This document shows positions 45,876 to 57,415 of a stretch of DNA of 64,000 nt, in pieces (positions within the stretch are counted from its first letter, which is position 1; each line of letters starts with the position of its first letter). This stretch comes from Melampsora larici-populina 98AG31 (lineage: Eukaryota > Basidiomycota > Pucciniomycetes > Pucciniales > Melampsoraceae). Under the pieces are notes generated by a model, which saw only the letters and a list, made by a program, of their open reading frames with translations, searched no databases and had not been told where the DNA came from. The translations under genes and the position numbers were made by a program. The stretch lies in NCBI RefSeq assembly GCF_000204055.1, contig NW_006768815.1, positions 62,001 through 126,000 of the forward strand. The letters are read 5' to 3'.

Positions 45876-46657
45876 TGTTGGAGAATTTCATTCTCGGGTA
45901 TAGTGTCAAAACCATCAAGGTAGAAATCAATTCAAATTAAATAAGAAGGCATGATGGAGAAGGTAACAAGGATGAAGTCAGAAGGAGATGACCGGATTGG
46001 GATTAAATCAATTGGGTGTTAAACGAGAACATTAGAAGACTGACCGCATTGGGATTGTTTGTTTAGTTGGTTATGTTTCATATCATGTTTGAAAAAATTG
46101 GTTCATGTGTTATTTTTCCTTATTAACCCTCCACTGTGTCCTTTCGAATCTTTTTCCCCATCGAGGAAATTGATTTGAAAGGTAAGCTCAGAAAATCAAT
46201 AACTTTTCGCTTACTTTCTTTATACGTTAATAATGCTGAAGTGTCTATTGTTTTCGCACATTACTTGATTTTACGTTTTCTTCTCTTTAGTCTTTTATTA
46301 CTTCTATCATCCTCGTTCCCTCTTCAGGTTTGTCTTATCTTGAGTTTAGTACTCGTTCTCTTAGTTGTCAGCCGTGCCTTGTCAGCATAAGGCTGAGCGT
46401 TGTTTTTCACCTTTATAAAGGTTAGTATTGTCTTTGTGGTTGTGTACATGTTTACCATCGAGGAAATTGATTTGAAAGTCTTTTATTACTTCAATCATCC
46501 TTGTTCCCTCTTCAGGTTCGTCTTATCTCGAGTTTAGTACTCGTTATCTTAGTTGTCAGCCGTGCCTCGTCAGCATAAGGCTGAGCGTTGTTTTTCACCT
46601 TTATAAAGGTTCATCGTAGATTCACAGCGTCGAGCGTGTAATCCTCATATTCTTACA
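45876..46657 (+). mobile_element. Solo LTR (copia-like), 782 bp
   Basis: Begins TGTTGGAG and ends TTCTTACA with the perfect 5-bp duplication AAGAT (45871-45875, 46658-46662) inside MULE coding sequence. It contains a duplicated leader-like segment (46159-46423 and 46456-46611). It shares TGTTG...TTACA ends with the LTR at 48011. Confidence 0.9.
46159..46611 (+). repeat. Tandem leader copies, the second lacking exactly one intron
   Basis: Copy 1: 23-bp exon end (46159-46181), intron GTAAGCTC...CTCTTTAG (46182-46290), exon (46291-46423). Copy 2: the same 23 bp (46456-46478) joined directly to the same exon (46479-46611), with about six substitutions. The junction is precisely the spliced product. 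Confidence 0.9.
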
Positions 46658-48010
46658 AAGATTTGAGGAAGCTTTTGATAAAACTGTGAGAACCTTCAAC
46701 ACACAAAGTGGTTTGGTTTCCAAAGTGAAGAAAATGATTCGCAAACATTTTCACATACTTTTCTACTATTGGTAACCAGTTTGACTGAAGATACTGAAGG
46801 ATTGTAGGTGAGTGATGCTGTGCAATCTTGATAAGTTTGGATTTGTTAGCATTGTATTTGTCTTGAGTGCAAGAAGCTACAAAAATATGCCAGCAAACAT
46901 AGAATTCATCCCACTCCTTTTTGACCGTAATGATAGAAGCACATTTATTTAAGATGGCCTTGTTGATATGCCACATACATAAGATATGATAGCTTCCCGG
47001 AAAAACATAAGAGATTGCCCCAATAAGTGCTTGTTCTTTGTCAGTTACAAAAGTCTTTGGCCAAGTGTCATGTGGCTTGAAGAGTTTTTCAAGCTGATGA
47101 AGTTCCCAAGTGTATTCCTGACACTCTTCTTTTTGCATGAAGCAGAAAGCAAGCGAGAAGGAGAATTGAAACAAGTTGATCCAACAATATGTAAGAGAGG
47201 AAGGCAATATTTGTTGGTATTGTATGTGCAATCTAGTCCAAAACAATATGGAAAGTGGTGTCCCATCTTGATTGCAGTGGGATGAGCAAAAAAAGTGATT
47301 CAACAGCTCCATTTGGTCCAAGCTTCATTGCATAAAACCAATTTTCTTTTTGAAGTCGTGTAATCAGATTGACTATGGCTGTCTTCCCTCCAAGTTTGGT
47401 TTTTCAAGAGCGGGCTGTCTGATTGTATATATCTTGCATTGGTTGATGAACACTTTTACCCAGAAGCATTTGTCTAATAGTTTGAGAACAAACATTAGCC
47501 TATTTCAAAGTGTGAATTGATTCTTCCTCTTGTGGTTTAAAGCGGTGCAGGCGAGGTAAGCCATTTGCTCTCTTGAATGGATTGTGGTTGTGACAAGCGT
47601 GTTGATTTGTAACTTTCAAATGACCTTGTTTCTTCAAGTAGTTGAGGGAAAATCCAAAACCACAGCCTGATTTGGCTGTACTACCACTTTGTGGTTTTTT
47701 TGAGTCCTTATCAGTGTTTGACAATTTTGCAGTGCGTTTGGTTTTCTGATGACCACAAGTACAGTAGAAGTATTGGCTCTGACCATGAGGGCCTTTGTTG
47801 GACTTGATTACAATTGCATAACCTTGATGCCGTGCATGAGCCTCAAGGTATTTTTGGCCAAGCTCTTTGGACTTAAAGATCTTGCCTTCACACGGGGGGT
47901 GCAACCCTTGCTCTGGTTGGACTCCTGATAGGGGATCAGAGATATACATATATGAGACTGGTGTAGTTTTAAAACCAAATTCATTGCAACAATCAAACAT
48001 ACCACAGGGA

Positions 48011-48604
48011 TGTTGAAAGCCAATCAAGACTGAGGCTTAAGTTATGGTAGCTGTGTTATAAAATTGGAAATAATGTTAAGGATAAAACCAAGTATGTATT
48101 TGAGCAATGCTGAGCACTTTGTCTCTTGTCTGAGACGATCAAGAAAGCTGCGTTTTATTGTAACGCGCATCAATCCCAATCAACTTTGTAAAACTTTGTC
48201 TCTTACTTCGTATTTGTGTGGTAGATGTCTTATATACTACTCATGTGTCCCATCTTTGATTTTGTCTCTCTTTCCTCATCTTTGGGAAAGAGAGTAAGTG
48301 TTTTGTTATCTCTAGAGCTCTCGTATCTTTCTCTTTACTAATATTTCATTATCGGTAGAAATTTCCTTAGATCACTTGTGCCTTTAGCTTTATAAAGCTT
48401 CATCTTAAATCTCACATTTTACTTTTTATTTCCTCCGTAAAACTTAGGTTAGTCTCAGGTCTGCATACCTGTAGTATTGGAGAAGGGTGCTCACCTTTAG
48501 CATCATTGATATAGTCTCAGGTCTGCATATCTGTAGTATTGGAGAAGGGTGCTCACCTCTAGCATCATTGATATAGGTTCAACTCGTGTTCTAAGCCATT
48601 TACA
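48011..48604 (+). mobile_element. Solo LTR (copia-like), 594 bp
   Basis: Begins TGTTGAAAGCC and ends CCATTTACA, with the perfect 5-bp duplication AGGGA (48006-48010, 48605-48609). It shares CAATCAAGACTGAGG, a GGAAAGAGAGTAAGT splice-donor-like hairpin and a GGTCTGCATACCT block with the LTR at 62505. A 62-bp segment is tandemly duplicated at 48451-48512/48513-48574. Confidence 0.93.
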
Positions 48605-49239
48605 AGGGAGGCCAGTCTTCATCCATCTGATCAATTTCATCTTCATCACTTGTACCTAACAAAACAACACCTGATCAACTAAGGTTCATTCTTAAAGTCA
48701 AGATTAGGTACATACTTTCTCTGGATTCATCATCATTTTTATCAGACTCATTATCAGACATCTCTCTATCTCCCTCTTCTTCTTGTATGAACTCATAAGC
48801 TTCTATGTTGTCTTTGTTGCTCGCATCTTCATCCGTATCGCCGTCTGTGTCCTCTTCACCACCCGTTTTGGTCCGGTCTTCAAGTCCTAAATTCAAGTGG
48901 TGGTTGCTTTGGTTGTAGATCTGTACAGTAGAGTTAGGGTGGTGAGATGGTCTTGAACAATCATCACGTCCTGGGATAAATTGATTGAGAAGGTGTTCAT
49001 TGCTGCCAGAGTCGTGATATGGATGCATATTATTGGAATGTGTCTTTGATTGCTATGAATCAAGGGAGACCTAGGGAGACTGATTTGACTGGTTTGTTGT
49101 CGCTCAAAGTCAACAAAAGTAGTACCCTTACAATTTTTTTACTCAATCTCTCTCCATATGGTACATACAGGTCTTGCTATAGATAGCAAGGGGTAAAAGC
49201 ACTCTATGCTTCTATTCATCAATTACAGCAACACCTGAC

Positions 49240-49460
49240 TTCAGCGCAGAACCGCGCAGAGTGGGCTAAACTGCGCAGCGTCCAAACTTTTGAAAACATG
49301 CTCTGTCGCTGCGCAGCGCTGAGGGCGCAGTGACAAAAGAAACGATAACCCCAGCGGTGGGCAAAGGTGCAGTTCAGCACAGCGCAGTAACCTCAAAACT
49401 GCGGTAGGTAGGCCAAGATTCACAAGAGCGAGGTAGAGCGAGGTAGAGCGAGGTATTGTA
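49240..49460. repeat. Left subterminal GCGCAG array of the hAT element
   Basis: Repeated GCGCAG/CTGCGC words plus a GAGCGAGGTA tandem (about 49427-49455) suggest transposase binding sites. The matching array is at 53318-53490. Confidence 0.7.
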
Positions 49461-49688
49461 AAATGGGGACAATCAGATTTTTGGGAGTTCCGAATCTGAT
49501 GAGCTTACAGCGGAATAGAACAGTTTGAAGCGGAGTACGTAGAAGATCATTTTTGATTTGAATTGGAACATTGAAAAGTTTAAATCGATTAGAAGATTAA
49601 AAGGGTTTTAAAGAACGTTACGAAAATAAAACAATGATCAAAAGCAATTAAGAATGAGAGCAGAAAGAGGCCAAAGATGGCCGAGCAT

Positions 49689-52600
49689 TCATTTGCTCGA
49701 GTCTTGGGCTTTCTTGTTCTTTTTCAAAGTCTTCACCAGTTTGTCTACAGCCACAACAGCTTTTCCAATTTCACCACCTGGATAAAAACCATGCTTGAGC
49801 CACTGACAGACGCCTACCGCGCGTTCGATCGTTCGTGAAACTAGACCACCACGACTGGTGGTACATATGTGAGCTGCTGTGCTGAAGGTCCTCTCAACAG
49901 CGCAAGAAGTTCCAACACAACAGAGATAGTCTCTCGCAAGCCTAGCGAGCTTTGGGAAGTTCTTTTGATTGAACTGAGAAGATAGATTGATTGAGTACCA
50001 GTAAGTGTGTGTATTAGGAAGAAGGAAGACTTACTCGCCACCATTCCAATATATCGCCTTTACAAGGGTATTTACCAGACATGTAAAGGTCAATCTCGTC
50101 ATCGACAGAGAGTTTCAGACCCGCAGATGCATGGAAGGCACCTTTCTCTTCAAATGGGTCAGACTCCTCAGTCGGACCAAGTGTAGAATCAAGATTTTCA
50201 TCTTGCTCTTCGCCATGTGGCTCTTCAAGGGATCCGAGTGTCTGACGAAAAAGTCGTTCAGCATTCATGGCGTATTCAGGATACTGTTTGGTGAAGAAAG
50301 TGAGACGGAAGTTCGGGTTGAGTATGGTTGCCAATATGATGGGGTCGCAGTGTAACGCTTCGGTTTGGTACAGTCGCAGCTTGCTAGTCATCGTGGTTAT
50401 CATTGATGAGATGCTTGGATGAGGTGTCGCAGTCTTCTTTGCGGTCAATAAGCTGATTACAGTGGAGTATTGGAAGAGCACCGATCCCGCGGTTGGTCCG
50501 TCTATTTCCATCTTCTTGGTGGAACGAAGAAAAATCTACACATTGACCAAGAGAGATACAAAGTCAATATTCCCTACTTGGAGCAAAAGAAACTTGATGT
50601 GTACCTCGAGAACACTGTTCAGTGCCTCGACTGCCTTCCACTCATCGGGAGATATAGTGATCCCTTCGTAATACCCTTCTTGATCAGATGTGATCATGAA
50701 ATTGATAACCTAAGGATGGCAATTGGAACAGAGAAGAGCAATGAAATAATCAATACATTTCCATTTGTAGAATTCGACTATGTACTTACCTGCTTTGCTT
50801 CACAACAGCGCGACTGGGCATCGTACCAGATGTTCCACCGCTGGCCATGAGCCCCGATCAGTCCAGGGCCCTTATAAGAGAGTTGGAGTGCTGAGTTCTG
50901 AAAATGATTGATACGAGGAGCACTTGATGTGATCAACTTGTTGATCCTTCGAATCTAGGAAAAGATGATTGATCAAATCATTATCAAACATATGTAGTGG
51001 TGGGATACAGATCGAAGGGGGTTTACCTTGGTGAGAGCACGTGGTAGAAGATCGGCTTCTGGATCTTGTGTTTTGTAGTCGGGGCCTTCATCTTCTTCAT
51101 TGCTCTCGGCGTCTTCATCACGAGCTAAATCTGTGATTGGATTCACATCAGTAAGATCCTCTGCGCCAGAAACTTCTTTGTCCTTGTCCTCGAGTATAGT
51201 ACCGTCCGAGAGCACTATCTTTGGGGGTGGTAAGCTGTCATCAGGCAAGAGTAAATGAAGTCTCTTTCCACAAGGGGCTGAGGGTTTTGTTTGGCCGGAT
51301 CCAAAGCCAATCGTGTCCAATCCAGCCTTGACTGTGAGAGCCAATTTATGACAATAACATCGTATCTGATTTCGACTTGAGTTCCAATAGACAGGATCAT
51401 CCGCATTCTTGAACATCTTTTCTAATTCTTTGGCTAAAAGAGGATTGCTTGATCCTGAGTCCGTTGTTTGAGCAACCATGTGTGACACGAAACCAAGGTA
51501 AGCTTTTTATCGAGTCAAAAAAACATCATTGATATGAAAGAATGGAAAGAACATATCTTTTTATGTAGTCCATGCCGTATCAGGAAACGTCCTACAGGGC
51601 GTGCGAGTAAAACTCCATAATGATTCCACGCTACAAGCTTAAGGGTCAAATGAACCATATGAAAATGAAAATCTTTGTCGATATATGACACAGCCACACC
51701 AATGAATGCTCGCTTTCCACCCTTTGTGGTCCAAACATCATGAACTACACAGATTTTGGATGATAGATCCTGGGAAACGAAGCCAAAGTCAAAGCCAAAC
51801 AAGATCAACATCAGTTACACAATCAAGTGATCATATAGATCGAGCAAAACTTATCACCTGAAGAGTCTTGATCAGCTTGTGGTGGAACTCCTCAAAGTAG
51901 TCCATCGCCTTCCGAGCTGCCCACGAAGCCGTCCATAGCTTGGCTGATGGATTGCACAGCGCAAATGCAGCCTGAAGATACGGATCTTCCATACGTAGCC
52001 AAGGAATGCAGTTGCGAAGAAGCCATAGAACTAATATGATGTTGAGTAACGAAACTGAGAACTTTGGTAGATCAAGGAAACCATCAAGTGTGTGATTCTT
52101 CTGAACTTCTTCCTGAGCTTTGGCACGTGCTAACTCCGCCTGCTTGTCCTGCCAGGTTGGTGGGAGATTTGCCCCAGCCTCGACTGCCCGGTGGCGTTGT
52201 TTACAGTGATTGCGATTGAGATCACCATCTCGATGGCCAAGAAGATTCCAACGGCTTTTGCGGCCATCGGTGTATGCATTACCACACCACAAGCATTCAC
52301 GGCACCTAGGTGGTTCGTTTTCTTTCTAAAGGATTTGTCAGATTAGATTTCTTGACAACCACGTAATTGAAACACTTCTACTTACTTGCTTTGGTCCATG
52401 TATAAGCTCCTTTCCAAAGTAGAGATTAATTGAATCAAATCCCTGTTCACCAGACTTGGTTTCGCCTTGAAACTCAATTTCTGAATCTTGGTCGGGGTCA
52501 ATATTATCAGGAAGTTTATATAAAGTCTAATAGTACCATATAGTAGTCAGTCATGTGATGAATTTGTAATGAAACGATCAGACTTACATGTTTTTTCTTC

Positions 52601-52983
52601 CCACTTTTGGTTTTGGTTTTGGTCAAGGTTGAGGTTGAGGACTTTGAGGCTTTAGGCACTTGTCGAGTTCGTTTACCATCGGTTTGGGATGGTGTACTAT
52701 TGAAAGAATTCTCTCCTGGCTCTTCATCTTCAACTTCTTCCTCCTCAACTTCCAATTCCTGATTATCTTTGTTGGGGTCAAAATTTTCATCATCTGAGTC
52801 TCCATCAACTACAACAACTGATGCTATATTATTAATTTGTGATTGAGTTTGATTAAGAAAACTAGTATTTGCACGCTTTGCAGACTTTGTGAAGGGGTTG
52901 GACTGAGATGACAAAGTGGAAGACTTGGGTTTCTTTGAAAGTGGAGCTTTTGATTTCTTAGAAAGGGGTCTACGTAAAGTCAT
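49689..52983 (-). CDS. hAT transposase, intact nine-exon gene (910 aa)
   Basis: Exons: 52983-52588, 52526-52386, 52325-51858, 51769-51553, 51502-51027, 50954-50790, 50709-50605, 50514-50035, 49973-49689; they total 911 codons with no stop or shift. Residues 1-180 are Ser/Lys-rich then acidic (likely nuclear). A BED-type finger starts at C187/C190/C193 (CRECLWCGN...GHRDGD...HCKQRH). The RNase H-like core shows D346 in VVHDVWTTKGGKR, D422 in AQTTDSGSSN and E843 in SCAVERTFS. The C-terminal hAT dimerisation region is FPKLARLARDYLCC...SRTIERAVG. Intron 4 needs a weak donor (AT/GTTCTT), which should be checked first. The protein would cut the element out by its ends and reinsert it with 8-bp duplications. 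Confidence 0.92.
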
Positions 52984-53317
52984 TTTGAGATAATATGATA
53001 TATCTAAACAAAGATAGTGGCTAAAGATTTATTTGATAATTCAGAAGGTGGTGGTCTATCGAGCAAAAGTGAGAGGAATTTGAGGTGAGGAAGATCTCAT
53101 GAAAGAGCAAGAGAGCGTGAGTGAAGGAGGAGACATCAAGAGACATTTCCCAACTCTCATTTTTCTCCCTATGTAATAGAGTTTTGGAGGATATTGGGGT
53201 AATATTGGACAAGATTCTAGCCCAATGGATAATGGATGGGGCCCAAAAATTGTCTAATGTATCAATATCTTTAGCGTTGTTTATGTACATATTGTACTCT
53301 GCTTTAATGTTGCAATG

Positions 53318-53490
53318 TAGCGCAGGGGGCGCAGTTTTGATCAATCCCATAGCCACTGCGGTGCAAAAATGCGCAGTGGTCAAAATCAGAAAACCCACTA
53401 CGCTGGGGGTAGGCGCAGTGGGGAAAATTCTCAAAATCCCCGGCGCTTGGCCACAGCGCATGCGCAGACTGCGGCGCGCAGGGTGCGCTG
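53318..53490. repeat. Right subterminal GCGCAG array of the hAT element
   Basis: About ten GCGCAG/CTGCG words in 170 bp mirror the left end, as expected for transposase-binding motifs in hAT elements. Confidence 0.7.
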
Positions 53491-53504
53491 GAAGTCAACC
53501 GTTG

Positions 53505-56500
53505 ATTACAGTGTCCAATTTTCAAGGAGTCGGCGTCAGAGCTTTGAAAGCATCCCAAAGGGATGACGCCAACTTGTACCAAATCACAAAACCTGGCTTA
53601 AGAATGATTCTGAAGCCTTTGGAGCACTGTACAGGCTTCTCAGGTTTTTCCAACCTGTACAACTTCCAGAATACTCCGAGCTAACAAAGAAGGGCGTCAT
53701 TTTTGTTTTTGTGTTGGCGTCCTTTATCAATCACCTTTGTTATTATCTTTTATTATTATTTTATTTTTTGTAATTTATATATATATATGTATTTCTTTCA
53801 GGTTCCCATTTGGTTCTCACATATTTTAGTCTTTTAGTGTTATGTCTTATTTATATTTTGTTATGTCCACTGGCCACCCCGTAGGGTGTTTTTTGCTTTG
53901 TTAAAAGAAAAATTATTACCCTGGGCTGTTCTAGCCTAGAACTTCTTCCGTTTGAGTATTTTCAAATACTGGCTTTTGTAAGTTTTATAAAGCACATTTC
54001 CAATGTTTTTTTCTTGTTTGATTGTGCAATCACATTTCCTTTGTTTGGGTACCCTTCAATACTTTTATCTGGAGTATCTGAAATAATTGATTCCAATATT
54101 TGTGCCAGCAATGCTGTTGTTTGTCTGACCTGCAAGGCTTGAGAGCAAGCTTTTCGAATCCTGACCCCATATGTCATGTTTGAAGACCACTATACATTTT
54201 TTACTCTATAAAAAGGTACCCTCTCACACCCATTTTGGTTTCCTCAATCCTCCTGGGAAATTTTCCCACCTTAAAGCTAATCTCATAGCTCTATCTTTCA
54301 TCCAATCTGTTAAAGCCCTATACATTTCCTATTGGCATCTTTTTGTTCTGGCCTCTTTTTCAAAGAACTACACTGTAAATCTTCTATCTGGATTATTTGT
54401 ACCCACTTACATTTGCTTCAATCTCTCACCAAGCCTACAACCTGTAGCTGTATTCAATCTCCATCTTTTGTTATCTTTCCAGGTTCCTTCTATTCTTGTA
54501 TGTAAAAGCCAGAGGAATGAGTGCAAAACGTAAAGGCATGATTTAAAATGAATGTGAATTGTGTTGTGCATTGATTGGATCAGGTAGGAAGGAAGGGAAA
54601 TATTACTCTTGATGATCAAGGCTCTAGGAAATGCACTTTGGGTGGTCAAGCCCAATCTGTCTTTATCTATTGGGGATGCTTGCAAAAAGGCCAGCCTCCA
54701 TATGGCCTGGACATTTATAAGCATCAATGTCCTCCAAGCCCACACACACCTTGAAGTTGTTGACAACTGTAAGTTCAAACACTGAGATCACAAATCAAAT
54801 GTCTTGGACAATTCCGACATAGGTTTGAGAATCCGGTCAATACGGACTTCAGGTTCACCTTGAGTGAGTCCATTGCCCATGAAATTTGTTCCCTTCTTTA
54901 TTCACTGCTCAAAGCTACTGTTGATATTTTACGCAGAATAATATCAAGCTCAAACAAAAATAGCGGTAAACTTATCATTTAACCACGAGTCATTTGAGTA
55001 TTTGAATATGGAGAAAGGTTATAAGTTGTCTTTACTGGTATAAGCGGTGCGACTTTTGCGTCTGGTTAAGTTGTGAAAGTCAAACTGTGGCGGGCATACC
55101 CGCATGTTCTCTAGTATGCAAAATGCATGCTCAACGACTATGGACACCAAGTTTCTCTTCCTTGAAATTCTGGATATATGTACTCCCAATTGGTTATCAT
55201 CAGGTCACTTCAGATGTCCTTATTTGATGCAAGAAGATGAGTTGAACTGGTTGCCTCCAGTCTACGTACATCTGTTTCTCTGGAGGTGTATTCATTTACG
55301 ATTTCAATCCTTCACTCAACTTATCGCACCTCTCCAGATCAAGATTTCTCTCCGTGTAACGATCTCGTGGCTACATTGAGTCTGACAGTCTGCGAGGTTG
55401 TGATCTTGACTGATATGTATGCGGCATGACAAATTTTCGTGAAGAGATCTGAAAAGATGGAGGATTGATGGAGGGTAAGATGGGTGTACGATTGATACAA
55501 AAGTTCAATCGACTCACGCTCTAAACCCGGTATGACTCGCAATTGTGGTGGGACTTGATCAAATTGGCATCCTGTTTTCTTGGAGCATCGAATTATTTTT
55601 TTGTATCTTGTTTTCACCGATGAGACTAGGATGCTGAGATCACGATTCCTTTCAAGTGTAATTCTTTTCGAAGTTGTGGCGGTCAGTCCCTGCTGTCACA
55701 TTAGATTTGGTCTCACTTCACCACTAGTTATGCCATGTATCACGGCTGGTGGGTGGGTTGTTGTAAATACACGTCCTTTAGCTCGGTGGCGTTGTCTATA
55801 GTGGCGTCTAAACGTGGAGGTTAAAACTGGCGCCAGCAGCCAACTGTTGCCAACTCGATCAACTTGGATTTGTTTGTTGGGATCCTGCTTTGTCTTGTGA
55901 TTTGTCACTTGTGTGGTGTTTCATCCTGGTTTGGATGTGCTTGCCAAACTTGTACTTATACGTAGATGTGACATTCTAAGATTGTGAAGCATAAAGAAGA
56001 GTTCCGTTTGCCAAACATCTCGATATCCTCGATATCTGTTCAGGAGTTTGAAAATGAAAGATTTGTTTTGCAGAAATCAAATCCTATTTTAAAGGACTGT
56101 ACTTATTTTCCAAGGTGGAGTGATGATATAGATTTTGACCAATTTCCCTTTTAGATATCACGCTTTAAGCTTCCACTTCAGCCTTTCTCATCAAAACCTT
56201 TGGTATCGATGACCTTGAGTTGATGTACATAGTTGGGCTATTCAGAGTAAGAGAGGATATCATTTGATTACAAAGTTACCCTTTGCTGAGATTGGTTTAA
56301 AGTTTGTAACTTTCTGCTTTCACTGTTTCGCTTGTGTCGTGTTTTTGTGATTCTTGTTTATCGTCCGGGTGGATTGGGTACAGTTTTTTCTTTTCTTTTG
56401 GATTTCCCTTCTTCGGAATCTTTCTTCTCTATCATCAAGCTCATTTCGGTTCAGCTCTCACATGTCCCTGCTTTGCACAGTTGCCATCTTTTCGTTTTTC

Positions 56501-57415
56501 TTCCCAGATTGAGGTGGCCCAAACAAAATTCATTCGTTCTCAATCCATCGATCAAACCAATTCTATATCTTCAACAACAGTTCAATCAAATCAGTCAGTC
56601 CTAGTTGTTACACTTATCATTTCCTCTTCTTCTTTCTTCTGATCTTCTCCCTAAATTCCATTTCGTTTGTCTGCTCCTGTCTCTCTTTCTTGCTACATAC
56701 TTATCGATCCTAATTCTAGCTTAGGATAGCTACAGCTTTTACGTACTCAGAGAGTCGTGATTCAGAACCAATACTGCATATTAAAGGAGAGGTGAAAATT
56801 GATCAGATAGGTTTTGGTGTATACTAGATATCTTACACCAAGACTCAGAGTGGATTTGTGGTTTCAGCTTTCAAGTGGTTCCAGATTGGTTCATGAATGC
56901 TGAGTTGATAAATCTTCAGAATCGATTGAGATTTTTAATCTTTTTTTGATTTTGATTTTGATTTTGATTTTAAACCTATTCTCGATTCTCGATTCTTTTT
57001 TGTTTTTTAATTTGGCTTTGTTCCCTTCGCTTCTTTGTCTCTCTTGCCCAATTTCATCACTCATTTTACCACCTCTCACCCGATCCCCATCTCACCCCCG
57101 GATCTCGTGGACGCCAATTCAACTAGTTCCTGGTCCTTCCCCGCCCCCGACAACCTGGTGCTGCAAGTCTTGCATCCTGCACATCCATCAACCTTCTCGT
57201 CTACCTCCTTCGCAACGCAGGTTGGACTCGCGTGATATCGTAGTACCTCACTTTAGGCATTCAATCCCCCTGGCCTGAACTAGGCTGCGATCTACATACA
57301 CACTTCCTACCTAAAAAGTTAATTTCACTTTCAACGATTCACACCTCAACATTTTCAACATCTCCCCGGACGGCACTTGTTATCCACTATCACCTCTGCC
57401 CTGCTGAGATTCATT
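53505..57415. other. Long gene-poor stretch
   Basis: No confident gene. A TATATATATATG tract occurs at about 53778, and a TTTTGA simple repeat near 56946-56975. A weak minus-strand coding candidate is listed separately (53962-54778). The last 600 bp before 57416 are C/T-rich and probably hold the phosphodiesterase promoter and leader. Confidence 0.5.
53962..54778 (-). pseudogene. Possible decayed coding remnant
   Basis: Several minus-strand frames give coding-like text (NNFKVCVGLEDIDAYKCPG;FFLWLLHTRIEGTWKDNKRW-like; RQTTALLAQILESIISDTPD) broken by shifts and stops. The family is not recognised. It may be a transposon-borne fragment; it could also be chance. Confidence 0.25.

Larger units (their letters stand above)
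45720..49028 (-). pseudogene. Mutator-like (MULE) transposase with two solo-LTR insertions
   Basis: ATG 49028 opens an acidic first exon (to 48716), intron 48715-48656, then a long exon interrupted by solo LTRs at 48011-48604 and 45876-46657. Removing each LTR plus its target copy restores the reading (DEDWPPCGMFDCC; SFIKSFLKSSVQDF). A FAR1-like DNA-binding region (KSKELGQKYLEAHARHQGY...YFYCTCGHQ) precedes the MULE catalytic core: LDCTYNTNKYCLPLLHIVG (D), FVTDKEQALIGAI (D), HILCMWHINKAI, and VEGSHSFIKSF (E). Lesions are TAG near 47500 (likely CAG), TGA near 47409 (likely CGA) and single-base shifts in a T run near 47290 and near 45850. The 3' end is cut by the pogo element. No long MULE TIR was identified. 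Confidence 0.88.
49229..53504 (-). mobile_element. Apparently autonomous hAT transposon, 4276 bp
   Basis: Inverted ends CAACACCTGACTTC-AGCGCA (left) and CAACGGTTGACTTCCAGCGC (right), directly bordered by ATTACAG on both sides (49222-49228, 53505-53511), 7 of the 8 bp expected for hAT. Both subterminal regions are crowded with GCGCAG motifs. The single gene inside reads through without lesions. Confidence 0.88.

Noticed and set aside
46136..46390. 84-codon frame in the solo LTR
   Set aside because: It spans the leader intron and LTR repeats; no family match.
53121..53684. 187-codon plus-strand frame at the hAT right end
   Set aside because: It runs across the subterminal GCGCAG repeats and past the element border, so it is a chance opening.
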